From positions 2,033,307-2,097,306 of the forward strand of contig QEOQ01000207.1 in NCBI GenBank assembly GCA_010279815.1: a stretch of DNA of 64,000 nucleotides, written 5' to 3'. Origin of the DNA: Brachionus plicatilis (taxonomy: Eukaryota; Rotifera; Eurotatoria; Ploima; Brachionidae). The position numbers and the translations under genes are program-made. Below the pieces are notes generated by a model. That model was given only the letters and a program-made list of their open reading frames with translations. It was not told the DNA's origin and made no database searches. This document shows, in pieces, positions 11,541 to 21,395 of the stretch; positions within the stretch are counted from its first letter, which is position 1; every line of letters starts with the position of its first letter.

Positions 11541-12566
11541 AAAAATAAGCTTTAATTTTAATTCCCGTTATTTAATTCGTGTTTTAAAGGTCTCGGAAAA
11601 AATTTAATAAAAATTTGGAAAATTATTTTTCATTTGAACATTGCTAATATTTTAGGATTAATAATTCCTAAAAAAAAATCATAAAAAAATCGAATAAGCC
11701 TTCAATTTTAAATGCAAAATTTTGAATTTCAAATTGTTTTCATCTAAAAATAGCTAATAGAAAATTAGTTGAAATTGCAATTATAAAATTTAAAAAAAAA
11801 CAAAGTATATTCTCAAAATTCATTTTGACATTTTAAAGGTACATCTTAGTGTAAAATAAATTATTATTTTTTTAATTTTGAATGTCTTGAATTATGAATA
11901 AATATAATAATATAGTATATTTTATTTAAATTTTTAATTAGTGGTTACCTTTCAATTAAAATTTTAAAATCTGAATGAAAAATCATTTATTTACTCGTTA
12001 TTTTGTTGTCTTTAATTTGCTATGATACAAAAATAAATTTAGAAAGGAATCAAATTATAACACAGTCAAGCTGAAAACATCAAATTTTTTGTTTATGAAA
12101 GATGTGGCAATTAAAAATGTTTTAACCAACTAAAATTACAACAAGCCTTTTTTATAAAAACTGTCCCTTAAAAAAACAAGTAATTCTAATGTTTATTTTT
12201 AACTAAAGTCAGTTTGTTTTAAATTTTTGATAGAAATATTTAATAAATTAACTTTTTTTAGGTGCGACTTCAGGGTTAGCCTCATTTTATTTTAGTTTTT
12301 TTATAAATAGATATCTAGTTTTATTACGAATTTTTTTTTCAATATAAAATATAAAAAATTGTTTTGTTCATCAGGTCATTTAATGGGTGAAATATTTAAA
12401 CAAAAATAAAGGGTTAACTAAGCTCAAATCTTATCAATCCCGTGATTTAGAAAAAAATCTTTTAAAACTATTAGATATATCATGCATTAAGAAAAAAATT
12501 GAAAAAAAATCTAACCTAAAATATTATCTTAAACTAATTTTTAAAATTTTAAAGTAAAATATTTAG
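11541..12566. other. Intergenic spacer between TMEM144-like copies 2 and 3
   Basis: About 1 kb of AT-rich sequence without an open frame or recognisable repeat. It holds the 3' UTR of copy 2 and the promoter of copy 3. Confidence 0.5.
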
Positions 12567-13774
12567 ATGGATACAAACATAACAACTGTTATCACCACTT
12601 TATTAACTACTACGCAAGTCCCTGAATCAGTGCCGGGCTATGTTGGTTTTTTATGCCTGACCATTTCGGTTTTGTTTTTTGGATCTAATTATCTTCCTGT
12701 AAAACAATTTCAAACAGGAGATGGAATGTTTTTTCAATTAGTCCTCACTCTTGCTATATGGACAGTTGGCTTTGTGGTACATGCGATTAGAGGATTTCCC
12801 AAATTTTATGCTTTGCCTATGCTTGGTGGCTTTCTGTGGGTAATTTTTTTATAAAAATTCAAATTTCAAACTTCTAAGCTTATTTCTATAGTCAACAGGA
12901 AATTTAAATACAGTGCCAATAATTAAAATGATTGGAATTGGTATGGGTACTCTTTTTTGGAACACAATTCTTCTTATTGTTGGATGGGCTGTTGCCAGAT
13001 TCGGCCTTTTGGGCGTTAAACCAGAAGTTCCATCTAATGAAATTCTAAATTATGTCGGCGTTGCTTTTGCAGTAATTAGTGGAATTTTTTATTTATTTGT
13101 GCAAACAGAGTCATCTGAACCTGAAGAGCGTCAACATTTAATAAATGCTCCTATTGCAGAGATAACAACGGAGACAGAAATCGCAGCTATTTTGACAACT
13201 GCTGATGAGGATATTCAGTCAGGTACTTTTTTCGACCAACTGAATACAAGCTCAAAAAAGATACTAGGAATTTCGATGGCAATATTTTCCGGTTTTCTTT
13301 ATGGTTTTACTTTTACACCAGCTTTATATGTACAAGACAACTATCAGAATGCAAGTCAAAATGGCTTAGACTATGTTTTTTCTTTGTACACAGGAATTTT
13401 TATGTCTTCGATTGTTTACTTTACTTTATATTGCATCGTCAAAAAAAATAAACCTCAAGTCTTCCCAAGAGTTATATTACCAGCTTTGATTTCAGGTAAT
13501 TAAAAATCAAAAAAATTAAAAGTTTAAATCAAGAATCTAGAATATTTCTTAAGGTTGGATGTGGGGTATAGCCAACAGTAGTTTTTTTCTTGCTAGCAAT
13601 TCTTTGACTCAAGCGATCACGTTTCCCATTGTCTCAAGTGGTCCCTCAGCCATATCAGCTCTATGGGGCATATTTTTATTCAAAGAAATAAAAGGGAGAC
13701 AAAATTTTATGGTATTGGCATGCGGTTTTACTTTCGCTGTTATTGGATCAGTACTCTGTGGAATATCAAAATAA
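12567..13774 (+). CDS. TMEM144: TMEM144-like membrane transporter, tandem copy 3
   Basis: Three exons: 12567-12839, 12892-13495 and 13554-13774, giving 365 residues with exact phase. The first intron is at the same place as in copy 1 (GGFLW|STGNLNTVPII). The second (ALISG|GWMWGIAN) is shared with copy 2 but absent from copy 1. The N-terminus is longer and Thr-rich (MDTNITTVITTLLTTTQ). The central polar loop (around residues 190-225) is acidic and Thr-rich. The remaining sequence shows about ten hydrophobic spans and the family motifs NYLPVKQFQTGDGMFFQL, YTGIF and FKEIKGRQN. Function as for copy 1: a drug/metabolite-transporter-type carrier, substrate unknown. Confidence 0.93.
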
Positions 13775-16483
13775 ATCATATTGTAAATAATTAAATTATT
13801 AAGATCCAATTTAAATCCTTACAAAATTATATAATATTCAAATATTAAAAAATTCCAAAAAACAAAACCTTGATTTTTTTTCTCATACCTTGATTATCCC
13901 ATGGAGTTGAGTCATCAAAAATTTTTCAATTATTTTTGTAAAAATTTTAAAATTTAATTTAAAAATTATTTGAGAGCGATTTTGTATCGAATTTTTATAT
14001 TTCATATTAAATAAACAGACAAGTTTATAAACAAATTTTATAAAAATTAATAAAAGACAGCTGCGAGACTATATCGAAAAATATTTGAATTCAAATTTAT
14101 ACGGAAGTCTTTAAGGAAAACTTAAAGCTTTTTTTATTCAAAAGTGTTGAGTTGACAGAAAAAAAATTAAAATTAATTATTTTTTTATTTCTAAAAGAAA
14201 ATGAAAATTTAAAGGAAAAAATTCAATAAGTTTTTATTTCAGTATGTAAATAACAACGGATCTAAGCTATACATTATGATAATATTTCAGTTTTTTAGCT
14301 TTCCATTTAAATAAAAGGTAAAAATTTCTTTAATTTAATTTTAGACTTTTTTTGTAAAAATTTAATGTACTTTTTTTTGATTCATAATTGAAAAATATTA
14401 CTCGGAGCAATTACTTATTGAGAATTAAATAATAAAGTTAATTTGCGTATGCATGTATTTGTTGGCTGTTTTCAGATATCATTATATTTAAAAAATTTTA
14501 AATTGTCGATTAAAACTTGAGATTAGATAATTTCACGAACTAGACCTAAGGGTGTGTTGTATCTAGTTAACTGGAGATTTTAATATTTAATGTAACTACT
14601 AGTTTTATTTACAAAGGTAAAGATAAAAATTTATTTTAAAAATGTATGAGTATATTTCCTCGTGCATTAGCTTAAATAAAGCTTTAACTTTAGCTAATAA
14701 AATAGGATAAGTCAGTTTAAAACCGTTTCTAATACAGTTGGATAGATTTTTAGATAAAAAATTAATTAGATAAGATTTATTTAAATGCTTTGAGCTACTT
14801 TTTAAGCAAATAACAAAAACCTACCTGAAATCGCAAATTTAAATAAAAAGTGAATAAAAATGTATGATAATGACAGGTGACACTTGTAATTCTCGTTTTG
14901 TGAATCATTAAAAATTATTTTTTTATAATTGATTGAATCTTTAAGATATTTCATTATAATTTCATTATGGGTGTACCTAAAGGAAAATATGTTTTCTGAA
15001 CGAAACCACCAAGATTCCAGATTAAAAAGAGATGTTGACTTTAGTTGTCAGTAATTTTGATGCCGCTCAACTTGAGTTTATATGAAAAATAAAAATTATA
15101 AAAATACAATTTTTTGAATTACTTTACCATGAGAAAAAAATTATTAATTAAAGATTCATTTAACGAAACAGTGAAGATCAATTTGGAATAAGCTAAGCAT
15201 GGGGCGCTAATAGAATCACTAGATATTGACATAAAAATAGAAATTTTGCTTACTTAGTTCTCTCAGGCGTATTTTAATTTGGAATATTAAATTAACTTTT
15301 TTTTGTGCTCAAACAAAAAAGATCCCAGTTTATTTATGCTGAATGTATTTACCTTTGAAAAATCGGGGTATTTGGATCAGACTTTGAAATGACATCATTA
15401 AAAGGATAATATTAAATTTTCATGGAGAAAATTTCTCATAGATGAAAAAATTAATTGGATTAAATAACAAACAAACTCAATAGTCTTATTAAAATTTTGT
15501 TTATTTTCTAGTCTAATTAATGTATTTTACTAAAGGAAACAATCAAAATTCATATATAATTTTATTTGACAATATCAGCTTTTTTGTGTTGATTTTTTTG
15601 TTTCATCTTTCTTTAATAATTAATGCCATATAAGATAATTTTTTCATAAGATTTGTAAAATTTAATTTATTTAAGTTTAAATAATATTTAGAGAAAAAAG
15701 ATTAATTTGCTTCTTATTCTAATTACTAATCATAAATGAAGCGTAAAAAATTAGAATAACTATAACAATTTGTTTCGGGTAAATACTATTACATTCGTTT
15801 GCAAGGTATTTAGTCAAATACCAAAGTGTTTATTCCATTAACATGTTTCAATAAAATAAGGAAACGACTTAATTGAGCAATGTATTTTTTTTTATTTAAA
15901 AAAAATAAATTAATTTACCAAGCTAAAAAATTAAACATAATTATCACTAAAATTTTAAACCCACTGAGAAAGATAACATTTATGCTTCCTTTAAATACTA
16001 GCATCAATTCAGTAACTTTTGCTGTGTAATTTCTGTGCAATAATCTTATAATATTTTTAGAATAAGAAAATTTGGAATATTTGTTTACTTAATAAGTTTA
16101 AATATTGGGTTTTGTTTAAATTTGCTTAGGAATTTTTTTAATGTTTCACCATCTGAGAGTATTTCATTTCTTGAAAACTTAAGTTATTGATGAAAATACA
16201 TTTCAATCAATTAGAAATAGATTTTTGGCAAGATGAATTTACATTATGGTATGAGCTTTTGACAAGTTTCTATCACCACTTTAAATGTCTTTTTAGAAAC
16301 GGTTCTCTCATAACTTTTAAATAAGTGATAAAATTATGTCATGCTCGTGCTTTTAATATTCATAAATAGAATGGAATTTTTTCAATTTAGAAAATAAATT
16401 CGAAAAAATTAAATTTCAAACTTTTTTATTTTTAACAGTTTCCTAGATCGATTATGAACTAACATTTTTTAAAAATAAAAATT
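13775..16483. other. AT-rich intergenic region, 2.7 kb
   Basis: No gene, RNA or clear repeat was recognised. The stretches between stops are short and made of AT-biased codons. Confidence 0.5.
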
Positions 16484-17068
16484 ATGGGTTCAAAAAATAC
16501 TAAAACCAAACAAAATTCAATATCTGCACTGGAAGATAACTCTTTTCAGACCAAAATTAATACACAACTAAATGCCCAAATCGGAAAAATAATTGACGAC
16601 TTAGTCAAACTAGACGACAAAAAGCCTGCTGAGTTGATCTGTGAAGAAAAAGAGAATTTATCATTTCAGGCGATAGAGAATAGTGACGATGGTCTACATT
16701 TGGTAAATGAAGTTGTGAGCACAAAACCAAATGAACAAGAAGACAAAGCGATCAACCCAATTTTAGTAAGTGTCAGCAATGAAAATTCGATTAAGCACCG
16801 TCATAGTTTTAGAGTTAAACGATTACAGAAAAGATCAGAATCGGAAAACAATAATGTAGATTCTGAAAGTGAAATTAATTTTAAAAAAAGCAAAAGAAAA
16901 GGTGTCCGTTTTTCGGACGATGTTATAGTTATAAATGATCATGATCGAGAATTTTTAAAATCAAAACAAAAAAATTCGCCACCAAAAACCGAATACATCC
17001 GTCTTGTATCCTTGAGTAAATTTGAAGTTGATCATTTGAAGTCAAAACAAATACCGTATAAAACCTAG
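16484..17068 (+). CDS. Orphan hydrophilic protein with PP1-docking (RVxF) motif
   Basis: Single-exon 194-codon frame; the family is not recognised. Visible features: the N-terminus MGSKNTK fits an N-myristoylation signal (Gly2, small residue 3, Thr6) next to lysines; residues 1-100 are polar and acidic; residues 105-120 and 134-140 are strongly basic; residues 139-143 (KGVRF, followed by SDD) are a canonical RVxF motif for binding the protein phosphatase 1 catalytic subunit. There is no hydrophobic segment and little predicted fold. Codon use (CAA, GAA, ACC, GAC, CGT in regular frame) is that of a real gene. Inference: a membrane-tethered PP1 targeting or inhibitory subunit. An RVxF motif alone can occur by chance, so function is unproven. 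Confidence 0.7.
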   Translation: MGSKNTKTKQNSISALEDNSFQTKINTQLNAQIGKIIDDLVKLDDKKPAELICEEKENLSFQAIENSDDGLHLVNEVVSTKPNEQEDKAINPILVSVSNENSIKHRHSFRVKRLQKRSESENNNVDSESEINFKKSKRKGVRFSDDVIVINDHDREFLKSKQKNSPPKTEYIRLVSLSKFEVDHLKSKQIPYKT

Positions 17069-18093
17069 TTATTTTTATTTATTTGTCGATGAGGAAATTC
17101 ATGGTACGACCAAGAAAATAAATGGTCTGTTTTTAGTTTTTGATCACTAAACTGAAGCATTGTAGGTGGTCTTTTTTTTTTAATTTGTTAAATATTTCGA
17201 ATAAATTTTTTAATTTATTTTATTTTAAAATGGTTTTCATATTGGAGGCAACACAAGACACAATTGAAATTTATTCATAAATTAAATTTTGAAATTAAAA
17301 GTTAAATTTTCTTTAGATATAAATATTGAAAAAATTGAAATTAATAAAAGAGAAGCTTTGATGATCAGTATTTTAATAAAATCTTTATTTAAAAAAAGTA
17401 AATCACCAAAATATTCAGGTTACTGAAGAAAATAGAATTTTGTTTTTCATTTTAAGATTTAAATTTGAAAATATTTTTTACTTGATATTGTTTGTATTTT
17501 TCATTCTTGATGCCTTTTTTGCTTAAAAGAAATGATCAAGAATTTAAAAATAACATCACCTTTGTAAATAAATATCTAAGGATAAAATACAGATCAAATA
17601 TTTTTTTTTGAAATTATAATAAAATTTTTACAGAAAAATTTGAAAACTTGAGACAAACTTAAATAAGATTGATTTCGCTTAAGATCATACTTTTCTCGAG
17701 CTCAAGATATCGAGCTCAAACTTGAAAATTAAGAGATTTAAAATTTAAATTATTTCAAAATATTTTAGCAAAATTCCGGATTCCGGAATTTTTCTAAAAT
17801 TAATCAATAAAATGTAAAATATTAATGCCAAATAATTTTTATTTTTTAAATTTACAAATTGTTTATCACTTTGTAAGAAGATTTTTAATGCAATCCGAAC
17901 TGCCTAAGGGCCCGACCATAAATATATTAATTAAATAAATAAACAGAAAAATCAAATAGAAATCAAATAAATTAATTACCGATTTTTTCATGAATTTAAC
18001 ACTTAAGTAACTTTTATCAACTAATCATTATCTACTTCTTACGGCTAAATTCTAGTAATAAAAACATTTGATGGCCTATAGGGACTTTAAGCC

Positions 18094-18297
18094 TCTGAAG
18101 AAGACAATGATTTTGTGAATGAAACCTTAGAAATACATAGTAGAACTGAAGGAGAGAATGTAAATATAATTGAAAAATACAACGACTTTCTAAAAATTTT
18201 CGAACTAGTGAAGATGGCGCAAAAAAGTTCAAAACGTTACATGACCAAATTCAACACATATTTTAGCCGAATATCAACACAAGTGAGCAAGATATAA
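18094..18297 (+). other. Possible terminal exon or gene fragment
   Basis: An open stretch of about 67 codons ends with TAA at 18295-18297 and uses less AT-biased codons than its surroundings (…EIHSRTEGENVNIIEKYNDFLKIFELVKMAQKSS…). The first in-frame ATG is at 18118. It begins right after an in-frame stop next to a possible acceptor (ctttaag). No upstream exon could be found and no family is recognised. It may be a relic or chance. Confidence 0.25.
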
Positions 18298-18685
18298 CAA
18301 TGAAAAACATAAAAATCAGCTAATCTTCTAAGGACAAAAAACTCATAAGACTAATTTTTTAACTCTTGTTTTGAAGTTTAAGCTGTCTATTGAAGTTTTG
18401 ATTTTTCAATATTTACTCTTTTTTTTATTTATTTTATTTTATTCTTTTCTCTTTAAAATTTTTTATTCTATTTTTCAAAGAAATGTGCATAATCCTTCAG
18501 ATTTCCATTCTTACCATGTTTAGATATTTTAAATCTAAAGTTCACAATAAGTTGATAATCTGAATTCAATAGTATGGAACTGGTAATTTTTAGAAGCTTT
18601 GAAAAATAAATAACTTGAAGAAAATTTAATTTTAGATTCAGATTACTTGATATTTCTGAGGTAAATGGAATATATTTTTTAATTG

Positions 18686-18812
18686 AACAGCAACAACAGC
18701 AACTTAATTACGGCAAGTAGCTACCACACAGGGTGTCGTCACCCATCGCGTTATGCATCATTCTGCATGCAAATCGCGACTTGTAGCCTACCCCTTACTA
18801 CTACTACTACTA
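18686..18812 (+). repeat. SINE-like GC-rich element with (ACT)n tail, copy 2
   Basis: It starts near a CAA/CAG repeat, carries gcaagtagctacca and later tctgcatgcaaatcgcgacttgtagccta, and ends in (TAC)n. These words match copy 1 at 10105-10215. This copy has an extra internal hairpin-prone stretch (cgcgttatgcat .. atgcaaatcgcg). Confidence 0.55.
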
Positions 18813-18999
18813 ATTGATTTTAATTTTCACATTCATATTCTAAATCACTAATAAAAGGGATTAAAGAATTTTTAATTCTTAATTCAGACTTAGGAATTTT
18901 GTCTGAATCAATAGAAAAAAAATTTTCAAACCAAAAACTTCAAAATAGAGCATCTTGAAGTTGATGATCAATTCAAAATATCATTTCAATTCAAAAAGT

Positions 19000-19313
19000 T
19001 TATCTTAAGATATTAAAAAAAATCCTAGATTAAATTTAAATAATTTTAATTAATGAAACATGATTAACATGTTATGTAGAATTGAAAAATAAAAAAAATC
19101 TGAAAAAACATTTTCTCAATCCATTGATAAAATCGATTTCTTTAACGATTTTAATTTATTTAACTGATTTATTGTGAAGTTTATTTGATTATGTGAGAGA
19201 AAATGTTTTTAAATTTTTTTTTATTTTTCAATTCTACATAACATGTTAATCATGTTTCATTAATTAAAATTATTTAAATTTGATCTAAGATTTTTTTACA
19301 TATCTTAAGATAA
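19000..19313. mobile_element. Foldback element with ~115-bp inverted arms
   Basis: The left arm (19000-19118) and right arm (about 19197-19313) are near-perfect reverse complements around a loop of about 80 bp. Both outer ends carry the self-complementary word ttatcttaagata. The arms share the internal word taatgaaacatgattaacatg and its complement. No coding capacity is seen. The structure is that of a foldback-type MITE; its autonomous partner is not in the window. Confidence 0.8.
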
Positions 19314-19742
19314 GTCAGTCATTAGTCGAAGACCGGCTTAAGCCTTAAAGCAAGCGAATAAAATAATTATTAAAAATTAAGCAATTTTTCAACAAGACCC
19401 CATTACTTATGAAAACGAAGTTCCCGTCACCCTTAATTCCCTTCTCACTAAGTCATTGTTCATACAAAAAATTTACTGCCTCTTAAAATGAAAAAACATC
19501 TTACTGTGATTATTTTTAAAAACAACTTACAAATTTATTGAAATACTAAACCTAATTTTTTTTAAAGATTAAATCTAATTAATGCGATAATATTTAGTTT
19601 CATGATTGATCTCTTTGTTAATAATCTAATAATTATAACAATTTAGTCAACTATAATCATTATATAAAAAAATAGTTTTATTGTAATTTTAGAATTGAAT
19701 TTGAGTTGAAATAATTAAAATTTTGGAATGTTTAAAAGTTTA

Positions 19743-21203
19743 TTAAAGATTAATTTTACAAATTGCAAAAGTTTGATCTGGTCCACAATCTAAAATCTTA
19801 ACTCTTCCTGGTATATTAACCCTTAGTGGCATATGCACTACCTCCATTTTCTCACCAATTCCAATATTTCCGTATTTATTTCTTCCCCACATGAATAAAT
19901 TTCCATCATTTAAAACCACAGCCGATGAATACAATCCACAATGGACTGATACAGCTCGTTTTGACATGGTACTTTCTATTTCCTTATAAGCTCCGAACAA
20001 TGTGTTCGAAATCTGAGTAGGCACATGACTCTCTTCACACTTAGGTCCTTTTCCTAGTAGACCATAGCCCCAAACCCAAACATTTTGATCTGCATCAAGT
20101 AACATACACTTAGTTCCAGATGCAGCAACGTCTAAAATTGGTCTTTTGACATAACTTGGAATCTTCAAATGACGAGAGACTCCGATCTGAGGATCTTCAA
20201 TACCGGACATAGACAACTGCTTGTATTCGTTGTTGCCCCAGCCGTAAGCTTCGCCTTCTTCACACAAGGCCAAAACAAAATCTCCTTTAGTGGAAATTTT
20301 TTTTACCTTTACTCCCCTCAAATCCCCTTTAACTTCTGATGCTATCGGGTTCAAAGTGTAGATTTCTTGTCCAAGTTGACCATCAGCCGACCATCCACAT
20401 GTTAAAACTTTTCCATTTTGGGTCAAAAAAACTGTATGATCTTGGCCGGCTTTGACCGAGACCACACAATCACTCGAGTCTAATTGAAAATATTTGATAA
20501 CATTTTGTATTACCCCTGGATTGCCAAAAAATTCCTCGTCTTCTATTATTGGTCTGGCACACTGTCCATAAGAATTATTGCCAAAAGTAAATATGCCATA
20601 ATTTGTGAGAACAGTTGAGTGTGATCTTCCGCAAGTGAGATCATGAATGCGAAATTTTTCATTTTTTCGGTCAACTGGAAGTTGTATAGGAACAGGTTGA
20701 ATTAGATATTTATAATAGTCACCATTTTTTGCCTGATGAACTCCAATTTGAGACTGAGTATTCATTCCGGTACCAAACAAATTATGACCTTTAAAATGAA
20801 TGCTGTTCGATATAGAAAACAAAGAGAAGCCGTTTCCACAAGCTACATGAACTAAATCGGCTTTGTTTCGATCAATCCAGCGAAGTCTCCACGGTTTTCT
20901 TTGGGTATTGACACGAGCTTGGTTGCGACTGGGATCAACAAATTCCGGTTCGCCTTCATTAAACCATAGAAAATGATACTAAAATTTATTTTTTGTTTTG
21001 TTACCTAGCGCACCAACCCCAGCATAGCCCCAAACATACAATCGGTCACAATGTTTTTGTTTGCCAGGATCAGAGTAGATTTGAGTCGGAACCTGCTTGG
21101 GTTTTATGGGTGTTTCATTAAGACTTTGGCTCAAAGCAATAGTTGCTTTTTGATCTTTAATAATTGAAGATAATTTAAACAGATTTAAATTTTTAATTAC
21201 CAT
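19743..21203 (-). CDS. RCC1L: RCC1-like protein, mitochondrial (RCC1L/WBSCR16)
   Basis: Two exons: 21203-21005 and 20953-19743, separated by a 51-nt intron (GTAACA...GAAG), giving 469 residues against 464 in human. The ATG at 21203 is the first in frame. The N-terminal ~30 residues are basic/hydrophobic and suit a mitochondrial presequence. RCC1 blade motifs follow: YVWGYAGVGALG, LFGTGMNTQSQIG, CGRSHSTVLTNYG, GNNSYGQC, AGQDHTVFLTQNGKVLTCGWSADGQLG, GWGNNEYKQL, WVWGYGLLGKGP and FMWGRNKYGNIGIG. These give a seven-bladed propeller. Family knowledge: RCC1L works in mitochondrial ribosome assembly and pseudouridylation modules and has been linked to OPA1. Transcribed divergently from EMC1. Family assignment is certain; an RCC1L rather than another RCC1 protein is supported by the LGKGP..SAVP/SHVP and N-terminal blocks. 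Confidence 0.93.
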
Positions 21204-21395
21204 TTTTGAAATATTTCTATTTCTTAAATTCAACTTAAAACAAAATCGGAAACCGAGTGTTTTATTAAAGTTAAATTTGAATTTATTTTTCGAGTCATCT
21301 CATCTTGCATTCAAATTTGCATGCATCTAAATATCTTATTTTTTAATTAATCTAAATTTGGTTCTGTTAAATTCATTCATACTCGTACATCAATT
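21204..21395. promoter_or_regulatory. Divergent promoter between RCC1L and EMC1
   Basis: Only 192 bp separate the two start codons, so both promoters and 5' UTRs must lie here. A perfect octamer-like word (atttgcat) occurs near 21315. No TATA-like placement can be singled out in such AT-rich DNA. Confidence 0.6.

Larger units (their letters stand above)
17069..19742. other. Intergenic region with mobile-element remnants
   Basis: 2.7 kb between the RVxF orphan and the 3' end of RCC1L. It contains an isolated protein-like open stretch (18094-18297), a SINE-like element (18686-18812) and a 314-bp foldback element (19000-19313). No complete gene is seen. Confidence 0.55.
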
